Assembly (NCBI GenBank): GCA_910588635.1
Contig: CAJUPW010000006.1
Span: forward strand, 63,033 to 102,210
Direction of reading: 5' to 3'
DNA from: an uncultured Oscillospiraceae bacterium
Lineage (GTDB): Bacteria > Bacillota > Clostridia > Oscillospirales > Oscillospiraceae
Length of the DNA: 39,178 nucleotides
Shown here in pieces: positions 15,015 to 24,300 of the stretch. Both the position numbers and the translations under genes were made by a program. The notes under the pieces are model-generated. The model did not search any database. It saw only the letters and a program-made list of their open reading frames with translations, and was not told the origin of the DNA. The first letter of the stretch is position 1; each line of letters starts with the position of its first letter.

Positions 15015-16703
15015 CTATCCGTCACCCAGCACCCGGTGAATCTCCTCCGGGGAGGTCACACCCTCCAAAACCAGCCGGCGGCAGTCCGCAATGATGGGCT
15101 GAAAATCCGAATTCTGTATGGCGGCCTCCAGTCCGCTGAGGGAATGGGCGTAGATGGCCCGCCGAATGGCCGGGGTCACCGGCAGGATTTCAAACACGCC
15201 GGTCCGGCCCCGGTAGCCGGTATTGAAGCACTCGCCGCAGCCTGTTCCCCGGTAGAACAGGTAGTCCCCCGGCTCCAGGCCCAGGGCGGACTGCTCCTCC
15301 GGCGGCGGGACATAGGGCCGGCGGCAGTGGGGGCACACCTTCCGCACCAGCCGCTGGGAGATGATCCCCTTCACAGCCCCGGCGATGAGGTAGGGCTCCA
15401 CGCCGATGTCCATCAGCCGGTCCACCGAGGAGGCGGCGTTGTTGGTATGTACCGTGGACAGCACCAGGTGGCCCGTCATGGCCGCCCGCATGGCGATTTC
15501 AGCCGTCTCACCGTCTCGGATTTCGCCCACGGCGATGATATCCGGGTCCTGGCGCAGCACGGAGCGCAGAACATTGGCGAAGGTCAGCCCCGTCTTGTCG
15601 TTGATCTGCACCTGACATACGCCGTCGATGTGGTACTCCACCGGGTCCTCCAGGGAGACCAGGTTGACCTCCTCGCGTTTCAGCCGGTCGATTATGGCGT
15701 AGAGGGTGGAGGTCTTGCCCGAGCCGGTGGGACCCACCATCAGGATGACCCCCTCCCGGGCGCTGTCCACCAGGCTGAGGAACCGCTCCCGGTTTTCCCC
15801 CTCCAGGCCGATGCCCTCCAGGGTGGCCAGCTCCGGGGTCTTTCGCAGCAGGCGGACCACCACCTTCTCCCCGTGAATGGTAGGCAGGGTGGAGATACGC
15901 AGGTCCAGCGTCTCCTGCCGGACGGTGACCACCGCCTGCCCGTCCTGGGGTATGTTTTTCTGGGCGATGTCCATACGGGCCATAATTTTCAGGCGGGAGA
16001 TCACCGAGTTCTGCAGCTCCCGGGGTACCGGGATGATGGGCCGCAGCGCGCCGTCGATGCGCATGCGGATGGTCATGCCGCCCTCTCCGGGCTCCAGGTG
16101 GATGTCGCTGGCCCCCTCGGTACAGGCCCGGTCGATGATGGAGTTTACCAGGCGGATGGCCGGAGCGGCGTCCGCCTCGTCCTCGTCCACAGACAGGCTC
16201 TGCGCCTGGGCGGCGGCGCCGTACTGGCTGCCCAGCAGGTCCCGGCGCATGTCCTCTATGGCCTGCATGGCCCCTTGGTTGCTGTACAGGTTCTGTACCG
16301 CCCGCTCCAGCGCGGCGGATGCGGCAATCACCGGGATGACCCGGCGGCGGGTCACCGCCTGGACCTCCTCCACCGCCACAAAGTTCAGCGGGTCGGCCAT
16401 GGCCAGCTGCACGTCGGTCCGGTTGGCTCGGATGGGGACCACCATATGCTTTTTCGCAATGCTCTTTGGCAGGATCTGTGCCATCTCCGGCGGGATGGAG
16501 CAGGTGTTCAGGTCCACAAACTCCACGCCAAGCTGATCCATCAGGGTGTCGATCAGCTGCTTTTCGGTAATAAACCCGTGCTTTTGAAGCACCTCGCCCA
16601 GCCGCTCGCCGGTGCTTTCCTGTAATTCCAGCGCCCGGTCAAGCTGCGCCTGGGTGACGGTCCCGCTCTTGACCAGCAGGTCACCCAGCTTGACGTATTT
16701 CAT
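15015..16703 (-). CDS. pilB: PilB/GspE, pilus assembly ATPase
   Basis: A 562-residue extension motor. The N-terminal MshEN/GspE-N type domain (about 1-150; LGDLLVKSGTVTQAQLDRAL) can bind cyclic di-GMP in some homologues. The ATPase core has Walker A GPTGSGKTS at 324-332, LVSLEDPVEYHI, RSVLRQDPDIIAVGEIRD and TGHLVLSTVHTNNA. A tetracysteine zinc site (CPHC near 445 and CGEC near 480) is intact. The start ATG 16703 overlaps the preceding pilin stop as ATGA and has AAGGAGA. It should drive polymerisation of PilA through PilC. Confidence 0.95.
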   Translation of the reverse strand: MKYVKLGDLLVKSGTVTQAQLDRALELQESTGERLGEVLQKHGFITEKQLIDTLMDQLGVEFVDLNTCSIPPEMAQILPKSIAKKHMVVPIRANRTDVQLAMADPLNFVAVEEVQAVTRRRVIPVIAASAALERAVQNLYSNQGAMQAIEDMRRDLLGSQYGAAAQAQSLSVDEDEADAAPAIRLVNSIIDRACTEGASDIHLEPGEGGMTIRMRIDGALRPIIPVPRELQNSVISRLKIMARMDIAQKNIPQDGQAVVTVRQETLDLRISTLPTIHGEKVVVRLLRKTPELATLEGIGLEGENRERFLSLVDSAREGVILMVGPTGSGKTSTLYAIIDRLKREEVNLVSLEDPVEYHIDGVCQVQINDKTGLTFANVLRSVLRQDPDIIAVGEIRDGETAEIAMRAAMTGHLVLSTVHTNNAASSVDRLMDIGVEPYLIAGAVKGIISQRLVRKVCPHCRRPYVPPPEEQSALGLEPGDYLFYRGTGCGECFNTGYRGRTGVFEILPVTPAIRRAIYAHSLSGLEAAIQNSDFQPIIADCRRLVLEGVTSPEEIHRVLGDG

Positions 16704-17212
16704 GGTTCGCTCTCCTTCTTCTCCGGATTCAGGCAGCGGACGGCCAGCTCCGTCTCCGCGTGAATGTCGCCGTCCTTCTCCTTGACGGACAGCTTCAGCG
16801 TAAAGACCCGGTCCGCGTAGCCGATCTCCATTGCATCGACCTCATACCGGCCGTTGAGCCCGTACGCGCCGTCGGGCAGGACGCGCAGACCGCTGTTTCC
16901 GCCGCCGTCGGCGTACACTTTGCCGTTCTCCAGCCGCAATCTGGTCTCCTCCCCATAGGAGTCGCTGAAATAGGAGTCCAGCATTCCCTCTTTGGCAGCC
17001 ACATCCTCCGCGTAGCGCAGGTCGTCGGCCAGGATGTCGGCCAGGGTAGACAGCAGCAGCTCCGTCTCCGACTGGGCGATCATGGCGCGGTAGCTGGTCA
17101 TCGCCATCTGCAGTCCGGCGTTTAGAATCAGCCCCAACAGGATCAGAATGACCACCGCTGCCAGCAGCTCCACCAGGGTCAGGCCCTCATGACCCGCCAG
17201 CTTGCGCCTCAT
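16700..17212 (-). CDS. Minor pilin, PilW/GspJ-like
   Basis: A 170-residue prepilin-like protein. Its short leader is cut after Gly10, giving LTLVELLAAVVILILLGLI with Glu at mature position +5. The soluble part has no cysteine except near the C terminus (AVRCLNPEKK) and holds a motif-poor beta-rich domain with a TSYRAMIAQSETELLLSTLADIL helix. This resembles PilW/GspJ minor pilins in position and layout, but the exact class is inferred. It overlaps its upstream neighbour (ATGA) and pilB (ATGA), indicating tight translational coupling. It is probably part of the pilus initiation and tip complex. Confidence 0.82.
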   Translation of the reverse strand: MRRKLAGHEGLTLVELLAAVVILILLGLILNAGLQMAMTSYRAMIAQSETELLLSTLADILADDLRYAEDVAAKEGMLDSYFSDSYGEETRLRLENGKVYADGGGNSGLRVLPDGAYGLNGRYEVDAMEIGYADRVFTLKLSVKEKDGDIHAETELAVRCLNPEKKESEP

Positions 17213-17511
17213 GAGCCGTCCTCCTTGGCGTAGGAATAGGCTCCCTCACCGCCGTAGCGCCTGACATCCAGTTCCTTTGACGCGCTTTCGCGGGATATGG
17301 TCACAGTCAGGTCCGTGCCGGCTCCCTTCTGACTCTCCGCGCCGGACAAGGTCTCGTAAAACAACTTGTCTGAGCTCCGGGCGCTGCGGCCGATGGTGGA
17401 GGAGGCCATGATCCCGCCGAACAGCAGGGCAATGGACAGCGCGGCGATCAACACCGCCGCCAGCACCTCCACCAGGGTCTCCCCACGGCTTTGACTCAGC
17501 TTTTCCCTCAC
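17209..17511 (-). CDS. Minor pilin, PilV/GspI-like
   Basis: A 100-residue prepilin-like protein starting at GTG 17511, which overlaps the upstream stop as GTGA and is preceded by GGAGG. The leader ends at Gly10, and the mature protein begins ETLVEVLAAVLIAALSIALL with Glu at +5. The first residue, Glu rather than Phe, is unusual and may affect methylation. LVEVL-AVLI is the pattern of PilV/GspI-type pilins. The frame remains open further upstream, but that part overlaps the previous gene and has no ribosome site. It is probably a tip-complex subunit. Confidence 0.82.
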   Translation of the reverse strand: MREKLSQSRGETLVEVLAAVLIAALSIALLFGGIMASSTIGRSARSSDKLFYETLSGAESQKGAGTDLTVTISRESASKELDVRRYGGEGAYSYAKEDGS

Positions 17512-18284
17512 GGCTCCTCCGCCTCCTTCTTCGCGATCCAGTTCAGCCGCCACTTGACCTGCTCTGTTTGATATGGCTCCGTGTTCCTCAGAAGGAACAC
17601 CTCGTCCAGCGGCTTGACCGGAATCAGCTCCGCCTCCATCGCAAAGATGTGCCCGGTCTCGTCCTCGGGAAGGGCGGCGGTCAGGGAGATGACGCCGTCC
17701 TTCCGCAGCTGAAAAGTGACGGTGACATCCTCAAAGCCGTCCGCTTTTACCGTTAAGGTGAACCTGATGGGGAAGTTGAAGCTGACAGGACGCTCTGTAA
17801 AGATGTGTTGGTCGTCCGGATTCCGGGCGACCCCCGCTCCTGCCGCCAGCTTTTCACCGAACAGAAAGTCCAGCCTGTCCAGCAGCGGCAGGATGTCGGA
17901 GGACGCGCCGGGGGAATCGTTCAGTCCACATATGTATATTCCGTCCGCCTGTGCATAGGTGTGGATATAATAGTCGTGGACCAATCCCGTGGTGATATTC
18001 CCCTCGCCATCCGTTGTTTCAACCGTTCTCTGGACATCCTCCAAGTCATAGCTGTACCGTCCGACGTAGCTGCTTGCCTCAATTTCGCCGCAGACCAAAC
18101 GGAGGGCGGAGGAGAGGGTTAGGTATTTCTGGTGTTCCTCACGGTTGCTGCGCAGCTTGCCCGCGTTGGAGGCAGCCGCCATCAGTACAGACGCCGCCAC
18201 CATCATGCACACCAGCAGCAACAGAAGCGCTGTCAGGATGGACGCCCCGCGCGCGCTGTTCCATTTTTCATGAATCCGTTTCAC
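17508..18284 (-). CDS. PilX/GspK-like minor pilin without Glu5
   Basis: A 258-residue protein. Its start, GTG 18284, follows GGAGGAGGG. The N terminus looks like a prepilin (NSARG, then ASILTALLLLLVCMMVAASVL) with cleavage expected after Gly13, but mature position +5 is Thr (residue 18) instead of Glu. Lack of Glu5 is the mark of GspK-type pseudopilins and many PilX proteins, which cap the tip because they need no subunit above them. The large globular part (about 45-258) is of unknown fold. Its position between the giant adhesin and the PilV-like gene fits a role in tip assembly. Confidence 0.78.
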   Translation of the reverse strand: MKRIHEKWNSARGASILTALLLLLVCMMVAASVLMAAASNAGKLRSNREEHQKYLTLSSALRLVCGEIEASSYVGRYSYDLEDVQRTVETTDGEGNITTGLVHDYYIHTYAQADGIYICGLNDSPGASSDILPLLDRLDFLFGEKLAAGAGVARNPDDQHIFTERPVSFNFPIRFTLTVKADGFEDVTVTFQLRKDGVISLTAALPEDETGHIFAMEAELIPVKPLDEVFLLRNTEPYQTEQVKWRLNWIAKKEAEEP

Positions 18285-18347
18285 GCAGCGTCCCTCCTCC
18301 TATAAATCCATGGGGCCTACAGTTTTTTCTTCCCCGTCAGCCGTTTC

Positions 18348-21300
18348 CTATCCGTCCGGCGCGGGAGGCGCCGTGACGGTTGTCTCGAACTCATGGGGCT
18401 GTCCGTCCAGCTTCAGGGAGATCTTCAGCCTGATGTCCCTTGCGGGCTCCGGCGGGCCGGCCAGCGTCAGCCGGAGAGAGGTCTCGCTCTCCGCCTCGCC
18501 AAGCTCCACTCCTGTCTGATTCTGACCCTGGGCCAGAGCCGCCTTGAATTCCGTGACCTTCCTGCCGCCAACGACTGCAAAGTCGAAGTACACGGTGTAG
18601 GTTCCGGCATCCGTGCCCTCGACAACCCGGGTCTCCACCGGAAGGACCTCCGCCAGAACAGCGCTCGCGGCGGCATAGGTCCGGCCGTTGTAGGTAAAGA
18701 GGCTGGTCACGCTGATGACCTCCGGCGCGACTGTGGGAGCTGTGCCGCCGGTCAGCTCAATGGCGGAGAAGGTGTTCACGCCGCCCTCGTCATAATTGGC
18801 GCCCTTTGCCTGAACAGTGTCGCCGCTCCGGACGTTCGTCAGCTTCAGCACGCCGTTCAGGTCCTCATCCAGCCTGTTGGTCACGGCGGGAGTCAGCACC
18901 ACGGTGCCGTTGGTAAACAGAACCGCCTGCGCGGGCTTCAGCTTCAGCTCGGCGGTGACGCGGACCGTGAAGACGCGCTTGTAGGAGGTTCCGCCCGGCT
19001 CCGTGTAGGTGACGCTCAGCGTGGTCGTGCCGCCGACGGAGCTCAGGTCGATGACCTCTCCCTCGTTCGCCCTGGGCGAGGTCGCGGCGATCTTCACAGA
19101 CAGCTGCCTGGTTCGGTTATCCGTGAATGTCAGCACGCCGTTTTGAATCGTCTGGCCGCCAAGGGCCTGCAGCTCCGCAATCGGGTTTTCACCCTCTATC
19201 CGGACGGTCCAGACACCTCCCGCCGCCACGTCGCCGGTCAGCTCCAGGGTTTCCTCCAGCGTTCCGCCGCCCACAAACAGGTCCAGCTCCATGGGCCTGC
19301 TGCCCTCGCTGCGGGTGATGCCCTTGAGCGGCCACCGGCCGTAGTGGACATTCCGCGGCTGCCCGCCGTCCGTCCGGCTCAGGATGGTGGGGAAGGGGTA
19401 GTCCATGCCTTGCAGCTCCCTCCGGCTGGACGGCGGATAGCTGTATTTGCCGGGCACGGAATACGATCCGCCGTCAGGAAGGGTTATTTCGGTGGTGACC
19501 TTTGAGAATCTGCGCTGAGTGCCCGTTACGCCGCTGTTCAATCGGGCCACACCGCCTGTTTCCAGCTCCTCATAGCTCAGGGCGGTAACGCCGGGAGTGC
19601 CGTTCACGTCGGTTTTGATGCCGCTGGTATCTGGGGGCCTTACACTGTCCAGATAGTAGCTGTTGGTAATGGTACAAATACCATGGTTCGCGGCGTCATT
19701 GTAGGAGCCGGTACCCGCTGCTACAATTTCGCCGGTACCACCCAGAGCATACAGTGATTTAATATTGCCGCTTTTACCGGGCAGGGATACATAGCTGTAG
19801 CAGTTGTGTAATTCGTTGTTGGTGGTGTTTTGCTGCTGATTTAACGGCTTATTGGTGTCTGTACCAACAATGCCGATTCTGATTCCGCCTGCCGGGTCCA
19901 GCGGTTTGAAGTAACTGCCGCCTACGATACCGCCGACATAGATGCCGGCCACGTTTTTAATGGAATTGCCCACTTGAATGCTTCCGCCGGCATAGCAGCT
20001 TTCAATGCTTTTCTGACTGGCCCCAACCAAACCGCCAATGCGTACATTGTCGTTTCCGAATGCGGAGCTGACGTTGCCGGTGGAAACCTGAATGGACGTT
20101 ACAGCGGTACACCCCTCCAGATTCATGTTGGAAATGCCGACCAAACCCCCAATCTCAGCGCCGCCCCAGGAGGAATTGCTGAGCTTCACATCCACCTCAA
20201 TGGTATAACCGGCTACGGCGCAATTCTTCACTGCGCTGGCAGTATCCGAGGCCGCCAACCCCGCCAAGGCTCCAATGGCATACCAACAGCTGTCCGTATC
20301 TTTGGTGTTGTTTCCGGCAATGCTGCTTACAGTACCTTGTCCGTCGGAGGAATAAAGAACAATATTGCTCAGCTGTCCGTTATAGACAACACCGAACAGA
20401 CCCGCGCAGGATGATTCCTGGCCTTGAATGCTGACATTTTCAATTACATAGCTGTCTCCGTCATACACGCCGCCAAACCAGCCGTTGAGACTTCCTTGAT
20501 TGCCGACGGTGGCATCGTAATACTCCGCGATTGGCGTATATGTTTGATAGACGTCGTTTCCGTCCTTGTCCTTGCCGGACCCGCCCATAATATCATGGCT
20601 CTGGGTCCAATAATACGTTTCGGTCATTTCCTTGCCGGACAGATAGGGGAATTGGGAACAGTTGTCCTTTGTCAGCACCGTTTTGGTATTCATCGTTGTG
20701 CCGTTCCAATTAATAAACTGCAGCTGTTCAATGGCCCGTACGCCGTAAACGTTGTCCTTACCGCCCGGAGCGGCGGTGGGCGCGGTGCAGCTCCAATCCC
20801 TGGGCAGCTGTGTCACCGACATGGCGTCCGCGAAGAAGGGATTGAGGGTGAAGGTGACGGAGACGGTTGACAACGCTCCGGTCTGCGTCAGCCTCAGCGT
20901 ACCGTTGGGCCGGCCGGTGGTGGCCGAGGGGTACAGGCCGCCCACGGCTTTGTCCAGGTCCAAGCTGAGATAGGAGTGGAAGGTAAAGCCGGGCATCAGA
21001 GCTTGCAGCGCCTGATCCGCCGCCGCCTCGGCATCGGTCTGCGGCCGGTTCTGCGTGAAAGCGCCTCCCTGCCCGCCGGAGAAATAATTGATGTTACCCG
21101 CCGTTACGGTTACGGCACGTTCCACTCCGTCGGCGGCATAGCAGCCGTAGCCGTATTCGGTGACAATCCCGTCGTCGTTGCGGGCGGTGCTCAGCGTGTT
21201 ATGCTTGACAATGGCCTTCTCAACCGGGTTCACAGTCAGCAGGCTGGTGCTGTAGTATGCCTCGCCGCCGATCTCCAGCTTCTCCCAGTAGTAAATTCCC

Positions 21301-24300
21301 ATCTCGCCCAGATCGATCGGTTTGGGCCAGTCCACGCCGGGGTAGACAGGATTGCCGGCGGCGTCCGTGACGGCGGTGGGGTAGGGATATTCGCCTGTGC
21401 CGGACAGCTTTTTCATGCCGGATATGACGGGCGTCTCCGCCGACAGCTCCGCGTAGGTCTTTCCAGAAGCGGCAGTCCCGTCCTTATACGCGGCGGTATA
21501 GGAGTTTTCCCGGTAGGTGAAATTGCCCATGTTCAGGTAGCAGGCGCCGGACTGACTTCCGGAGGCCCCGGACTGGCCGCAGAAACCGCTGGCCTTGGCG
21601 TTCACACCGCTGGAGTTCATGTGCGCCGCGGCGTAGGAATTGGCAACTGTCCCGCCGTTGAGGCCCACAAACCCGCCGGTCCAGACGAAGGAGGTCTGGT
21701 CCGTCTCGCCGTCGATCCGGGCCACGGCGTAGGAGGTCCCGATCCAGCCGGTGTTCCAGCCCGCCAGCCCCCCCGCGTAGGAGGTGCCAAAGCCGATGCC
21801 GCTCACTGAAAGCAAGGGCGCTTCCACGCCGCAGTCCTGGATAATGCCGGTGTTTCGTCCCACCAGCCCGCCGATGTAGAAGGGGGCGTAGGTGCTCCTG
21901 GCGTCCAGTTTCAGGCCGGAGGCGGCGCAGTTTGTGACCGTTCCGCTGTCGTTCCAGCCCACCAGGCTGCCTAGATACAGCGTATCCCATCTCCGGGCAG
22001 CCGTAAGTCCAACCTCGGGCATATGGTAGACAATGCTGTTCAGCTTTCCCTCTGAGCAGCCGAACAGGCCCGCGCAGACCGCTGTTTCCGCTTGGAACGC
22101 CACATTGCGGATGGTATGGCAGCTTCCGTTGTAGGTTCCCAGGAAGGGCGCCGCCAACCTGCCGATGGGGTCCTGACGGAACGTCTCAGCCGCCAGACTT
22201 CCGCCGCCGTACTCTGTGTAGGTGCGGTAGTTCAGGTCCAGCCGCTGCTGGAAACGGTAGTCGTTGCCGCTGTGGTAATACTCCGGGTTCCGGCTCAGCT
22301 CGTACAGATGCCGGGGCGTGCGCAGGTCGGCCTGCCGGTAGTTCTTGGCGATCAGCTTCCCGGCGTAATCGGAGATCGTCGTCTCATTCCAGCCCTGTAC
22401 CGGTTTATCCTGCGCCGAGACCGGATTGACCGTCTCGGCAAAGTGGGGGTTGTAGAAGTAGTCGCCGGACGCTGAAATCGGCGGCGTACAATCAGCCGCA
22501 AGAGTAAAACCCAGATACTGGTAAAAATCGGCGCTTGCCTCAGCGGGAATGGCGGCGGGCAGCGGGATCAGGTAATACTCCTTGGACACCGTGTCCCCTT
22601 CCGTTTTGCCTTCCGCCCTGATCCAGTCTGCCCGCGGCACTGTCTGCGCTGGGGTTGTCCGGATCGCCTTCGCTGCTTTGTCAAGGTAGGAATAGGTAAT
22701 TGTGACCGACCGCGCCGCGCCGGCGCTCAGAGAGCCGTCGTCATTCCTGACGCCGTCCAGATCCGTCCCTAAAAGGGCCACGGCATAGCCGTCCAGCCGG
22801 ATGGTCTTGCCGTCCTCCAGGGATTTTACCAGCGTTCTGGCATTGCCGCCGGAAAAGCCATAGGCGCCATCGCTGTATTTCTCGTAGTAAACCAGACTGG
22901 GCTCCTTGAACTGCGCGGTCCAGTCGCCGTAGTGGGGCAGACCCTTCAGGCCCGGGAAGTCGTAGTTGGTCAGCTGCAGGTCCTCCCGCAGATTATAGGG
23001 ATGACTGTCCGTTGAGGATTTCTCAGCGAACGCGCCGCCCATTGCTGTGACAAAACTTTTGTCCTTCATCTCGTCATAGGGCCGGCCATATTGTGGAATT
23101 CCCTGGTCGGGGATGCTCAGATTCAGGTAGTACGTATCGGTAAAGGCGTCGTTATTTGCCGTCGTCTGTGACTGGGTCAGATACCAGAACTCAGTCTGGT
23201 CCGTAAGGCCGACGGGGTGCATCACGGAATAAACATGGCTGGCTCGTGCCTTGAGCCCGCCGCCCATGCACAGTCCGGCGGCTTTCGCGGACCCGGACAT
23301 ATTGATAAATCCGGCGGCGTAGCAATTGGTCAGTGTGACGCTGCTGCTGTCACCCACCAGCCCGGCGGAGCTTTTCCCGGTGAGATAGCAGTCCGCGTAG
23401 GAATTAGAGACTGTCAGAGAAGCCGCGGCGCTTCCTGCCAGGCCGCCTGCGAAATCACTTCCGGAGATCAGGGTAGCGGACAGGCAGTTTGTAATCAAGC
23501 TGTTTTCTCCCAACGTTCCTGCCAGGCCGCCCGCCGCCGCGCCAATAATCTGGTACTGATACGCGCCGCCCTCCGCATTGCTGCCCAGCAGGTCGGTGTA
23601 GCTGCTAGTATCTGTAGGCTCCCAGTAGACCCAGCAGTCGTCAAGGACCGTATTGCTCCCGGCGCCGCCCACAACGGCGCCGGCGGCCGACGTCCCCTTT
23701 ACAGAGGCGTTGACCAGGCGGATGCCCGTAAGCCGCGTATCCTGAGAAGTTTTGGCAAACAGCCCGGCGCCGCCCTCGGCCTCCACGTACAAATCACGGA
23801 TTTCCTTCTGCCCACCGTCGTAGACCTTCAAATTTGAATTGTCAATCGGCTTAAACGCTTCAAAATTTTTGTAGGTCTCATTGCTGTAGCATGAAATACC
23901 GGCCTGCTGTTCCGCTCTGGTAAAGCTGTCGGCCACCTTGGAAAAGCCGGAGTCCAGATTTTGGAGGTGGCGCAGGTACATGATTTTTGCGGCGCCCCCG
24001 CCGCTGCCCCCGGCAAAAAGGCTGTTGTCGGTATCGGAGGCCTCCGCCCTGGCGGGCCGCTTCCCATCTGCCGTGACTTCAAGGGAGGCTGTGACGGTAA
24101 AGTCTCCGCCCAGCCCGCCCGTAAGGCCGGTCAAATTGGAAAAGCTGAAAGGCTCGCCGTTTTTATCGCGCTTCAGGGAATCCAGGGTCCACGCGTATGT
24201 ATTGCTGTTTTGATCCGCCGCCTCCCTGAGACGGCTGTTATACACAGCACCCATGAGGTCAATGGATTTCCCGTTATATTCCAGCGTTACCGCCTTTGCG

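Noticed and set aside
13077..16625. Plus-strand open frame of 1,182 codons
   Set aside because: It lies opposite pilC, pilT and pilB, which have clear motifs. The translation is rich in Gly/His/Gln/Asp and repeats no known domain, typical of the antisense of GC-rich genes.
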